A stretch of 46,954 bases of DNA from Streptomyces odonnellii (lineage in GTDB: Bacteria; Actinomycetota; Actinomycetes; Streptomycetales; Streptomycetaceae), in contig NZ_LATD01000155.1 in assembly GCF_000981895.1 (NCBI RefSeq), positions 1 to 46,954 on the forward strand, in the 5' to 3' direction. Each line of letters begins with the position of its first letter. Within the stretch, counting starts at the first letter, position 1. A program made the position numbers and the translations under genes. A model generated the notes under the pieces. The model was not told the DNA's origin. It ran no database searches and saw only the letters and a program-made list of their open reading frames with translations. Positions 29,190-37,044 of this stretch are shown here, one piece after another.

Positions 29190-29207
29190 TGCTAATGTGA
29201 TGCAAAT
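29190..29207. promoter_or_regulatory. Heptamer pair upstream of the SARP gene
   Basis: TGCTAAT (29190-29196) and TGCAAAT (29201-29207) are 11 bp apart. On the other strand they read ATTTGCA and ATTAGCA, close to the ATTAGCG boxes elsewhere in this locus. A second 11-bp-phased pair, GGGGGTG at 29270-29276 and 29281-29287, is nearer the gene. A -10-like TAGGCT is at 29245-29250. This suggests autoregulation. Confidence 0.42.
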
Positions 29208-29350
29208 CTCCGGATCGGGCTGGTTTTGATACGGTCTCGAACAGTAGGCTGACCCTGAGCCGAAGGCCCGGGGGTGCTTCGGGGGTGTTTGGCAAGACTT
29301 CAAGAATTTTCTCATTCGGTGGTGCGAGATTCTTGTGAGCGGGGGGAACC

Positions 29351-31855
29351 GTGGAATTTCGAATGCTTGGCCCACTTGAAGTCGTGGTAGAAGACAGGCC
29401 TGTTGCGCTCGGTGGAATGAGGCAGCGGGCGACACTCGGACTGCTGCTCCTGCAACCCAACCGTGTTGTGGCCACAAGTCAGTTACTGGACGCGTTATGG
29501 CCGGTGGACGAGGCTCCGGTTTCGGCCCGGCAGATACTGCAGAACGCCGTTTCCGGCCTGCGGAGCGTACTGTCCATGGCCGGTGGCGCGGCGGCCGGGG
29601 GAGCCTCGACGAGCGGTGCGTCGGCGAGCGGTGCTTCCGCGGGCGGTGCTTCGGCCGGAGGTGGCGATTCCTCGCCCAGACTGCTGACGCAGGCACCGGG
29701 TTATGTCCTGCGCACCGACTCGTCGCAGATCGACCTGTTCCAGTTCTATGCCCGGTTGGAGGCCGGCCGGGCGGAGCTGGCCGCCGGTTCGCCCCAGGCG
29801 GCCGCGCGGACCCTGCGCAGCGCCCTCGACCTGTGGCGCGGAGCCCTGCTGGCCGATCTGGTCGAGGCCGGAGTCACCTGGCCGGAACTGACCTCCGCGA
29901 AAGGCGTCCGGATGGATGCCATGGAGGACTACTTCGAAGCGGAACTGGCGTCCGGACGCCACCATGCGATCATCTGCGACCTGGAGTCCATGGTCGAGAA
30001 CGAGGTGCTCCGCGAGCGGTCCTGCGCCCAGTTGATGCTCGCGCTGTACCGCTCGGGGCGGCAGGCCGACGCGCTGAGTGTGTTCGTACGTGTCCGCTCG
30101 GCACTCGTGGAGGAGCTGGGGCTGGAGCCCAGCCGGGCACTCCAGGACCTTCAGCAGCGCATCCTCACCCATGATCCCTCGCTGGCGACCCCCGGTGTCG
30201 CACTGCCCGGCGAGGCGTGGCGGACCTGGAGCCCCGCGGGGGAGCGGGGTGCCGAGCGGATGTGGAGCCACACGGCGGAGCGGGGTGCCGAGCGGAGCGG
30301 CGACCGGTCCGGCACGGATGAACGTACGGACCGGTCAGGCCCGGACGTACGTACGGATCAGACCGGCCCGGACGCACGCACACCGGCGCCGCGGCCCATG
30401 GCCGACCTGCTGGAGCAGCAGCCCGCCGTCACCCCGGTCCGTCCTGTTGCCCCGGTGCTTCCCGTCGCGCCGATCCTTCCGTTCAACTCGCCCAAGGATT
30501 CGAGGACTTCCGGGCCATCGGGGGAGTCCGGTCCACGGCCGCAGAGCGGGGGCGGCGCCGCGGAACGCAAGCAGATCAGTGTGGTGCTGATCTGCACACG
30601 CTTCAGCCCGGGCGTCATCAGCGAGGCCGGCAGAGGCGTGGACGAACTCCTCGTCGATGCCTTCAACCGGGTCAAGGCGGAGATCGAACTCTTCGGCGGC
30701 AATGTCGCCGCGTCCATCGGGCCGGTGACGATGGCGCTGTTCGGGGCCCGCGGCACCGCCTGGGACGACGCGGAACGGGCGGTGCGCGCCGCGCTGTCCA
30801 TACGCGACTCCTTCGCGAGGTCCGCCGACGACCCGACCGCGCCCGGCCCGGACACCCGGGTGGCGATCGCGACCGGAGAGGCCCTGGTCCTCACCCAGCC
30901 CGGAGCCGACGGCCTCACCATCTCGGTCACCGGTACGTTGCTGGAGGAGTGCCAGGTGCTGCTGGAGCGGGTTCCGGAGCGGCAGGTCCTGGTCAGCGAC
31001 AGTACGCGCGACGCCGCGTGCGGCTTGTTCGTCTACGACCCTGCCGGCGGGGCGGCCGGCGGGTGGCGGGTCGAGGACATCGGATCGCCGCCGGCCGTGT
31101 CCGACCGGGAATGCGAACTGGGGCTGCTCCAGAGTGTGTTCCGGCGGACGCATCGCCGCCGTACCCCTCAACTGGTCACGGTGCTGGGCGAGGCGGGAAG
31201 CGGCAAGACGCGCTTCGTCACGGAGTTCGCGAACCGCGTCTCGGCCCAGATGGGCCGGGCACGCTGCCTGGTCGCCTCCGCCCGCTCCGTCGAGCGAGGC
31301 AGCGTGACGGCGATCCAGGCCGAGATGCTCTCGGCGTACTGCGGGATCCTGCCGGACGACTCGGCCGACATGATTCGGCGCGGTGTCACCGATGCCGTCG
31401 GCTCCCTGCCCTTCTCGCGCGAACGCGTGGACCGGATGCGGTCACGGCTGATCTCGCTGCTGGCCCGTGGCGCTGCAGGTGACGGTGCCGACGAATCGTC
31501 GCGGAGCTGGATCGAGTTCATGGAGGGGGTCGCGCACAACCAGCCCCTGGTCCTTGTGTTCGAGGAGCTCCACGGCGCCGACGATCCCATCCTCGACCTG
31601 GTGGAGGGGCTCAGCGAGTCCGTCGGTTCGGTACCGCTCCTGGTCATGGCCACAGCCTGCCCCGACCTGCTCCGGCGCCGCCCGGACTGGGGAGGCGGCC
31701 AGCGCCATGTCACAGCGGTCAGCCTCGACCGGGTGCGCGGGGGAGTCCCGGACTGGCCGAACACGTATCTGCTCCCGGTCACGGACACCTCCCGCCGACC
31801 CCGCCAACCGGACCGCGGAGGCCCCTTCATCACCACGGCCACAGCACTGGGCTGA
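29351..31855 (+). CDS. SARP-family activator with degenerate cyclase-like domain and truncated STAND ATPase
   Basis: This 834-residue regulator begins with an OmpR-type winged helix (1-122, MEFRMLGPLEVVVEDRPVALGG, QLLDALWP) and a BTAD domain (about 128-275). An Ala/Gly/Ser insertion (76-108) sits inside the wing before APGYVLR. After a Pro/Arg linker (285-405) with AERG and DRTD-type repeats comes a class-III-cyclase-like domain (406-580). It lacks the metal Asp normally found after the first strand (here ISVVLICTRF), so it is probably non-catalytic. An ATPase follows with Walker A GEAGSGKT (613-620) and Walker B LVLVFEELHGAD (733-744). The chain ends soon after RRPDWGGGQRH, without the TPR part of long SARPs. 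Leu45 and Leu49 are TTA codons, implying bldA control. It probably activates the redox locus. Confidence 0.92.
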   Translation: MEFRMLGPLEVVVEDRPVALGGMRQRATLGLLLLQPNRVVATSQLLDALWPVDEAPVSARQILQNAVSGLRSVLSMAGGAAAGGASTSGASASGASAGGASAGGGDSSPRLLTQAPGYVLRTDSSQIDLFQFYARLEAGRAELAAGSPQAAARTLRSALDLWRGALLADLVEAGVTWPELTSAKGVRMDAMEDYFEAELASGRHHAIICDLESMVENEVLRERSCAQLMLALYRSGRQADALSVFVRVRSALVEELGLEPSRALQDLQQRILTHDPSLATPGVALPGEAWRTWSPAGERGAERMWSHTAERGAERSGDRSGTDERTDRSGPDVRTDQTGPDARTPAPRPMADLLEQQPAVTPVRPVAPVLPVAPILPFNSPKDSRTSGPSGESGPRPQSGGGAAERKQISVVLICTRFSPGVISEAGRGVDELLVDAFNRVKAEIELFGGNVAASIGPVTMALFGARGTAWDDAERAVRAALSIRDSFARSADDPTAPGPDTRVAIATGEALVLTQPGADGLTISVTGTLLEECQVLLERVPERQVLVSDSTRDAACGLFVYDPAGGAAGGWRVEDIGSPPAVSDRECELGLLQSVFRRTHRRRTPQLVTVLGEAGSGKTRFVTEFANRVSAQMGRARCLVASARSVERGSVTAIQAEMLSAYCGILPDDSADMIRRGVTDAVGSLPFSRERVDRMRSRLISLLARGAAGDGADESSRSWIEFMEGVAHNQPLVLVFEELHGADDPILDLVEGLSESVGSVPLLVMATACPDLLRRRPDWGGGQRHVTAVSLDRVRGGVPDWPNTYLLPVTDTSRRPRQPDRGGPFITTATALG

Positions 31856-31918
31856 CGGAACGGGGCGCCCCGGGACCCCCCTCACGGACACCGGCCCCGT
31901 CCCGGGAATCATGGGCGG

Positions 31919-32395
31919 GTGACGTCGACCGAAGCAGCAGCACGTGACCTTCAGGACCGTGCTGCCCTCTGGAGCACGGGAGAAGTACGGGCAAGCGAGG
32001 TCGTCAGCGCGGCCTGTGACGCGCTCGTCGCCGGGCTCGACAGCCCCGGGCTTCGAATCCTGGCAGCCTGCACACGTGCTGAGGCGGACTACGACGTGCG
32101 CGAAGCGCTCCCCGGGGCTCTCGAAGAGCTCGGCCTCACCTTCTATCCGGTCGGCAGCGATGCCGGCAAGGAGGCGGCTGTTCGCGCGCTCGCACGCCGC
32201 ATGCTCGTCGGCGAGCTGTCATGTCGGGAGTTCGCCTTCTGGATTCATCAGGGCCACGGACACGATCTCGCGCTTACGGAACGACTGGCCGAACTCGACG
32301 ACGAGTACGGCACCCTCGAATACGGCGACAGGACAGAGGCACAGATCGATGCAGAGGTCACGGCGGAAGCGCGCCGCCTCGCGATTCATCCTTAG
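31919..32395 (+). CDS. Hypothetical protein, 158 residues
   Basis: This is a small acidic, mostly helical protein of unknown family (VTSTEAAARDLQDRAALWSTGEVRAS at the start; RRMLVGELSCREFAFWIHQ in the middle; RTEAQIDAEVTAEARRLAIHP at the end). There is no signal peptide or membrane segment. The start is GTG 31919, 63 nt after the SARP stop; no strong ribosome site is seen. Coding character (GC-rich third positions, conserved-looking C-terminus) supports a real gene. Similar short proteins occur widely in Streptomyces without known function. It may belong to the accessory segment that follows rather than to the SARP locus. Confidence 0.7.
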   Translation: MTSTEAAARDLQDRAALWSTGEVRASEVVSAACDALVAGLDSPGLRILAACTRAEADYDVREALPGALEELGLTFYPVGSDAGKEAAVRALARRMLVGELSCREFAFWIHQGHGHDLALTERLAELDDEYGTLEYGDRTEAQIDAEVTAEARRLAIHP

Positions 32396-32935
32396 GTTTC
32401 TCCCGAACCCACGGACGCTCCACGCCGGGGCGCGGCCGCTGCCCCGGTCTCATCCGCCCCGTGCCGTCTGGGCGTAGACGTCGTTGACGATCTTCTGGGC
32501 GTCCGCCTGAGAGCGATGACGGACTTGCCCGCACCGGGCCCGCCCAGCACGACCAGGCGGCGCCTCGGCAGCGCTTCGAAGAAGTCCGCCACGTTCTCGA
32601 CCGGCCGTCTGCCGATTGTGCGTGCTCGCTCGTGGGGGAGGCTCGCGCGGCTGTCCAACGGACCGGCAGCGGCACCGGTCTGTTCGTCCGGGACGCCAAC
32701 TCCTCGCTCTCATAACGCCTGCCGAGAGCCGTGCCGAGCGTGGCCGCGGCACGGCTCTCGATCCTCGTCGGAGAGCTCGGCGGGTCCGGCGGCGCTCCTG
32801 TTCGGAGGTGTCCGGAGGAGCAGAGATGTAGACGGTGCGTGCCTGCACCACCGTGCCCTGGGTGCCACCGCTGACCGTGTTGTGAACGGTGCCCGTCCGA
32901 GCGTCGTCCGCCACCGTACGTGTCCCCCTCACCCG
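32392..32935 (-). pseudogene. Remnant of a NACHT/STAND ATPase gene, frameshifted
   Basis: On the minus strand, one frame (from about 32932) starts with HNTVSGGTQGTVVQARTVYISAPP, the N-terminal signature of actinomycete NACHT/NTPase conflict proteins. The matching downstream part is in another frame (about 32600-32490): ENVADFFEALPRRRLVVLGGPGAGKSV, holding the Walker A loop. The sequence then degenerates with no Walker B, sensor or membrane part. At least one frameshift and a large 3' deletion are implied. The P-loop lead-in RRLVVLG also occurs in the intact protease/NACHT protein at 13111-15942. Confidence 0.72.
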
Positions 32936-33097
32936 GCGGCGTTCCCCGTGACCCCATTGTGGGCGAGTGTGGGGCGGGCGGGGAGTGAAATACCTGTCGA
33001 TCGCTCTTTACGGTGTCCCACCTCGCCAGTTGCACGTCCGGCGGGCCGGGGTGATGGTGAGAAATGAAGCCCGATTGAGCATCGAAGGGGTAGTCCG

Positions 33098-33322
33098 ATG
33101 ACTGCGAAGAAGGCTGATCTCTACACGCTCGACCTGACGGATACGCGCTGGGTCAAGAGCAGCAAGAGCGCGACAGGGCCTTACTGCGTAGAGGTGGCAG
33201 ACCTTGGCTGCGGAGCCGTTGCGATCCGTGACTCGAGGCGGAAGGACCTGCCGGCCCTGCGGTTCACCGCGGAAGAGTGGGCGGCGTTCCGAGACGGTGT
33301 CCGCGAGGGCGAGTTCGGTTAG
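33098..33322 (+). CDS. DUF397 domain protein
   Basis: This 74-residue DUF397 protein has the diagnostic WVKSSKSATGPYCVEVADL (24-42), AIRDSRRKDLPALRFTAEEWAAFRDGVREGEFG. DUF397 proteins in Streptomyces usually sit beside an XRE-family DUF5753 regulator and act as its small partner in developmental or antitoxin-like pairs. Here the partner is missing, so this may be an orphan left when the region decayed. The ATG at 33098 is the natural start. No membrane or export signal is present. Confidence 0.93.
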   Translation: MTAKKADLYTLDLTDTRWVKSSKSATGPYCVEVADLGCGAVAIRDSRRKDLPALRFTAEEWAAFRDGVREGEFG

Positions 33323-33340
33323 GAGTTCCGCGTTCGACCA

Positions 33341-33709
33341 ATGGCAAACCCGGTCCGGCTTCACCAGAGAGTGGGGCCGGGACGGGTGTTCTTGTTTCAG
33401 TGTGCCCTCAGCCGTGAGCGCGGTTTCCATGTCTTGCGCCAGATTTGTGCCTCGGTGATGCTTGAAGCACGTGAGTCGGTCGTCGCGCTCGCGAAGTGGC
33501 TGGGGCACCCGGACCCCGTGTTCATGCTCCGGACGTATACGCACCTCGTGCCGCGCGCCGACGCTCATGGGCTGTCCGCCGTCGGGGCGTGGTCACGGAC
33601 GCGACTGAACGTCCCTGAGAAGCCCCGGAGAGCGGGACCAGCCGCCGGATGCCCCTCGTGCGCAGGTCGGAGCGGTTGCTCGCCGAGTGGGGCAGAACTG
33701 GACGTATAG
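33341..33709 (+). pseudogene. C-terminal fragment of a tyrosine-recombinase (phage-type integrase)
   Basis: The frame encodes FHVLRQICASVMLEARESV, VALAKWLGHPDPVFMLRTYTHLVP, matching the catalytic end of actinomycete integrases (HxLRHTFAS, WLGHxD, TYTHL). The HxLR Arg, the WLGH His and the nucleophile Tyr of LRTYTHL survive, but LRH has become LRQ and the N-terminal and SAM-like DNA-binding domains are absent. Sequence before about 33410 and after about 33570 does not look like integrase. The fragment is evidence of a decayed integrative element; no tRNA or attachment repeat was found beside it. Confidence 0.75.
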
Positions 33710-33728
33710 TTCATTGAGGAGATCGGTC

Positions 33729-34601
33729 ATGACATCCGTCAGTTCGGACGCTCCCGCCCGTGAGGCTGGGACATTTCTGCTTGGGGACGATCTGCGGGTC
33801 CACCGGCTGGGGTACGGGACCATGCAGCTCACCGGGCCCGGGGTGTGGGGGGAACCCGCTGATCCCGACGAGGCCGTGCGGGTATTGCGGCGGGCGGTGG
33901 AGCTGGGGGTCACGTTCATCGACACCGCCGACGCTTATGGGCCCTTTACCGCGGACCTGCTGCTCAGGAAGGCGCTGCACCCCTATCCGGACGATCTGGT
34001 GATCGCCACCAAAGCCGGGTTCGCCAGGACCGGGCCCGGTGAGTGGGTGCCGATCGGGCGGCCCGCGTATCTGCGGCAGCAGGTCGAGCTGAGCCTGCGC
34101 AATCTCGGGGTGGAGCGGATCGATCTGCTCCAACTGCACCGTATCGATCCGACCGTACCCATCGCCGAGCAGGTCGGCGAACTCGCCGCCCTCCAGCGCG
34201 AGGGCAAGATCCGGCACATCGGGCTGAGCGAGGTGAACACGGCCGATCTCGAAGTGGCCGGGAAGACCGCCGCCATCGTGTCGGTCCAGAACCGCTACAA
34301 CCTGGCCGACCGCGCCGCCGAGGACGTGCTGACGTACGCGGAGGAGCGTGGCATGGGCTTCATCCCGTGGTTCCCGCTCGCCACCGGCGCACTCGCCGGG
34401 TCCGGCGGTCCGCTGGACCGGATAGCCGATGAACTGAGCGCGTCCCCCTCGCAGTTGGCCCTCGCCTGGCTGCTGAAGCGGTCGCCCAACATGCTGCCCA
34501 TCCCGGGCACCTCCAGCGTCGCGCACCTGGAGGACAACCTCGCGGCGGCCCGGCTGACACTCACCGACGAGCAGTTCGACACGCTGTCGGCCGCGGTCTG
34601 A
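33729..34601 (+). CDS. Aldo/keto reductase
   Basis: This 290-residue NADPH-dependent TIM-barrel oxidoreductase carries the full AKR tetrad: Asp65 and Tyr70 (TFIDTADAYG), Lys95 (VIATKAGF) and His137 (DLLQLHRID). The cofactor-binding end LPIPGTSSVAHLEDNLAAARLTL is also typical. It reduces aldehydes or ketones; the substrate is unknown. The ATG at 33729 follows GAGGAG at about 6 nt; the in-frame start at 33687 lies in the preceding decayed region. It is first in a plus-strand run with an SDR and a TetR regulator, an arrangement common in stress or detoxification operons. Confidence 0.95.
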   Translation: MTSVSSDAPAREAGTFLLGDDLRVHRLGYGTMQLTGPGVWGEPADPDEAVRVLRRAVELGVTFIDTADAYGPFTADLLLRKALHPYPDDLVIATKAGFARTGPGEWVPIGRPAYLRQQVELSLRNLGVERIDLLQLHRIDPTVPIAEQVGELAALQREGKIRHIGLSEVNTADLEVAGKTAAIVSVQNRYNLADRAAEDVLTYAEERGMGFIPWFPLATGALAGSGGPLDRIADELSASPSQLALAWLLKRSPNMLPIPGTSSVAHLEDNLAAARLTLTDEQFDTLSAAV

Positions 34602-34652
34602 ACCGCGGCGCGAAGGACCGGACTGCGGAGATCGCGAAGGACAGTGACGGGC

Positions 34653-35510
34653 ATGAGTACATGGCTGATCACCGGGGCCTCCCGCGGATTCGGCGCCGAG
34701 ATCACTCGCGCCGCCCTCGACGCGGGACACGAGGTCGTCGCCACCGCGCGCGACCCGAAGGCGGTGGAGACCCTCTTCCCCGACGCGAGCGACACACTGC
34801 TCGCGCTGCCCCTGGACGTCACCGACCAGGAGCAGGCACGCGCCGTCGTCGCCATGGCGGCCAAGCGGTTCGGCACCGACGGCGGCGGCATCGACGTCCT
34901 CGTCAACAACGCCGGGCGCGGGCTCCTCGGCGCCGTCGAGGAGATTCCGGACTCGGCGGCCAAGTCGGTGTACGAGACGAACGTCTTCGGCACACTCAAT
35001 GTGCTGCGCGCGGTCCTGCCCGGGATGCGCCGGCGCCGGTCGGGGCACATCATCAACATCCGCTCCGTAGGCGGCTTCACCGGCGCGCCCGGCTGGGGCA
35101 TCTACGCCTCCACCAAGTTCGCCGTCGAGGGGCTGTCCGAGGCGCTGGCGGCGGAGGTCGCACCGCTGGGCATCAAGGTGACGATCGTGGAACCGGGCTT
35201 CTTCCGCACCGACTTCCTCGACGCCTCCAGCCTCCACACCGAGGACCGTCGGATCGACGACTACGCCGCCACCTCCGGCGCCACCCGGACCGCCTCGGCG
35301 GACCGCAACCACACCCAGCCCGGCGACCCGGCGAAGGCCGCCCGGATCATCGTCGGCCTCGGCGGCGACGAGAAGGCCCCGCTGCGCCTGCAGCTCGGCG
35401 CGGACGCCGTGGCCCGGGTCGAGGACAAACTGCGGTTCGTACGGGACGAGTTGGAGATGTGGCGTGAGGTGGCCACAAGCACGGACCATGATGATGTCGC
35501 TGCGCGCTGA
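34653..35510 (+). CDS. Short-chain dehydrogenase/reductase (classical SDR)
   Basis: This 285-residue NAD(P)-dependent oxidoreductase has TGASRGFG (7-14), NNAG (85-88) and the catalytic Ser138, Tyr151 and Lys155 (GIYASTKFAVEGL). The motif before the active Ser reads NIRSVGG rather than the usual NISS. It resembles the SDR subgroup that ends VEPGFFRTDFL. The ATG at 34653 is preferred; a GTG at 34644 is in frame. The gap from the aldo/keto reductase is 51 nt, and its 3' end overlaps the TetR gene by 23 nt, so the three are co-transcribed. The substrate is unknown. Confidence 0.94.
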   Translation: MSTWLITGASRGFGAEITRAALDAGHEVVATARDPKAVETLFPDASDTLLALPLDVTDQEQARAVVAMAAKRFGTDGGGIDVLVNNAGRGLLGAVEEIPDSAAKSVYETNVFGTLNVLRAVLPGMRRRRSGHIINIRSVGGFTGAPGWGIYASTKFAVEGLSEALAAEVAPLGIKVTIVEPGFFRTDFLDASSLHTEDRRIDDYAATSGATRTASADRNHTQPGDPAKAARIIVGLGGDEKAPLRLQLGADAVARVEDKLRFVRDELEMWREVATSTDHDDVAAR

Positions 35511-36084
35511 GCCGCCCCACACGGCGCCGGCGCCCGCGCTGCACCCCCGCAGTGTGCGGGCGCGGGAAGCGGTGCTGACCGCGACCGCCGCGCTGCTCGC
35601 CGAGGGCGGGCTCAGGTCGGCCACGGTCGGCGCCATCAGCAGCCGTTCGGGCGTGAGCAAGATGACCATCCACAAACACTGGCCGTCGCGCACGGCGGTG
35701 GCGGCGGAGGCGTTCGGACGCCGGATGTCCGACTGCGTACCGCTGCCGGACACCGGGGACGCCGTGGCCGATCTGCGCGAGCAGGTGCGGCGCGTGAGCG
35801 CGTTCTACGCGGGCGAAACGGGCCAGGTCTTCCGGCAGTTGCTGGCGGCGTGCGTCACGGACCCGGAGGCGGCGCCGTACTTCCGTACGTACTTCCTCCA
35901 GGCCCGCCGCGCCGCTGCCGCCCTGCTCTGGGACCGGCTTGTCGCACAGGGCAAGGCCAGGGCCGACGTCAGCGCCGAGACCGCGACCGACCTACTCTTC
36001 GGCCCGCTGATCTTCCGGCTGCCCGTCGAACCGGCCGAAGCGTATTCGGCCGAACCGGGGCGGGGGCCACTGGCCGGGGCCTAG
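35488..36084 (+). CDS. TetR/AcrR-family transcriptional regulator
   Basis: This 198-residue repressor-type protein has a TetR helix-turn-helix (about 22-68): RAREAVLTATAALLAEGGLRSATVGAISSRSGVSKMTIHKHWPSRTAVAAEAF. The C-terminal ligand domain has the TetR_C-like YFLQARRAAAALLWDRLVAQG segment. It probably controls its own operon. The start is one of the ATGs at 35488-35493, overlapping the SDR; a GTG further upstream at 35464 is possible. The stop TAG overlaps the stop of the convergent SDR gene through a shared CTAG. Confidence 0.92.
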   Translation: MMMSLRAEPPHTAPAPALHPRSVRAREAVLTATAALLAEGGLRSATVGAISSRSGVSKMTIHKHWPSRTAVAAEAFGRRMSDCVPLPDTGDAVADLREQVRRVSAFYAGETGQVFRQLLAACVTDPEAAPYFRTYFLQARRAAAALLWDRLVAQGKARADVSAETATDLLFGPLIFRLPVEPAEAYSAEPGRGPLAGA

Positions 36085-36857
36085 CTCGCCTGGCCCGTCG
36101 GCATGATGGTGACCTGCTGGAGATTGACCCGCGGCGGCTGGGTGGCGATGAAGCCGATGGTCCGGGCGATGTCCTGGGGGGTGAGCCACTGCATCGTCTT
36201 CCTGGAGCCGCTCAGCCACTGCAACGCGCTCTCGTCGGTGACATGGTCCTGGAGTTCCGTGCCGACGATGCCGGGTTCGATCGCGCACACCCGGACGTTC
36301 TTCGGGCCCAGCTCGACCCGCAGATGGCGGGAGAGATGACTGACGTACGCCTTCGTGCCGGAGTAGACGGCGAAGTTGGGGAAGATGTTCTGCGCGCCGA
36401 TCGACGAGGTGTTGATCAGGTCCGCCACACCGCGTTCGGCCGCTGCCCTGACGAGCTGCGGTGTGAACGCGCCGATGGTGTTCATCAGCCCGGTGACATT
36501 CACATCGATCTCCATGCGCCACCGGTCCGTGCGCAGTTCCTCGATCGGGGCGGGCAGCATCACGCCCGCGTTGTTGAACAGCAGGTCCGCGCTGCCGAGC
36601 TCCGCCTCCACCTGGTCGGCGGCGGCCTGGACCTCCTCCGCCTCGGTCACATCGGCGGTGAACGCGATCGCGCGGCCGCCGTTCTTCCCGATCCTGGCGA
36701 CCAGCTCTTCGAGCCGCTCCGCGCGCCGCGCCAGCACCGCGACCTTGGCGCCCAGCTCCGCCAGATGCTCGGCCGAGGCCTCGCCGAGACCGCTGGAAGC
36801 GCCGGTGACGACCGCGACACGGCCTTCGAGGGGCTTGGCAGGGTTCTGCATGGACAT
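36081..36857 (-). CDS. Short-chain dehydrogenase/reductase (YdfG-like)
   Basis: This 258-residue SDR has TGASSGLG (18-25), NNAG (95-98), a catalytic Ser at 151/152, Tyr165 and Lys169 (YSGTKAYVSHL), and the closing block WLTPQDIARTIGFIATQPPRVNLQQVTIMPTGQ, typical of the NADP-dependent YdfG/COG4221 group. The ATG at 36857 is chosen for the AAGGTGAG site upstream; the frame extends further but with non-coding character. It converges on the TetR gene with a 4-nt overlap and is divergent from the DedA gene across 187 bp with no other feature seen. The TetR protein may also control it, but that is a guess. Confidence 0.93.
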   Translation of the reverse strand: MSMQNPAKPLEGRVAVVTGASSGLGEASAEHLAELGAKVAVLARRAERLEELVARIGKNGGRAIAFTADVTEAEEVQAAADQVEAELGSADLLFNNAGVMLPAPIEELRTDRWRMEIDVNVTGLMNTIGAFTPQLVRAAAERGVADLINTSSIGAQNIFPNFAVYSGTKAYVSHLSRHLRVELGPKNVRVCAIEPGIVGTELQDHVTDESALQWLSGSRKTMQWLTPQDIARTIGFIATQPPRVNLQQVTIMPTGQAS

Positions 36858-37044
36858 GATGGACTCACCTTTCGAGACATGCGGAAGTGGTGGGGGCCGG
36901 GTCCGCGGGACCGCGCGCCCCCTGTCCAGCACACCACCGCACGGCCGAGCCCGCAGCGCAGGAGCCGGGGCCCGGCCCGGCGGATGCCGCCAGGACCGGC
37001 GGGCGCGCCACGCGTACTCCCGCGGCCCGCAGGAGAATGGACGC

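Noticed and set aside
29226..29250. Standard -35/-10 promoter for the SARP gene (TTGATA with TAGGCT)
   Set aside because: The spacer is only 13 bp, too short for the housekeeping sigma factor; the -10 alone is kept as a weak hint.
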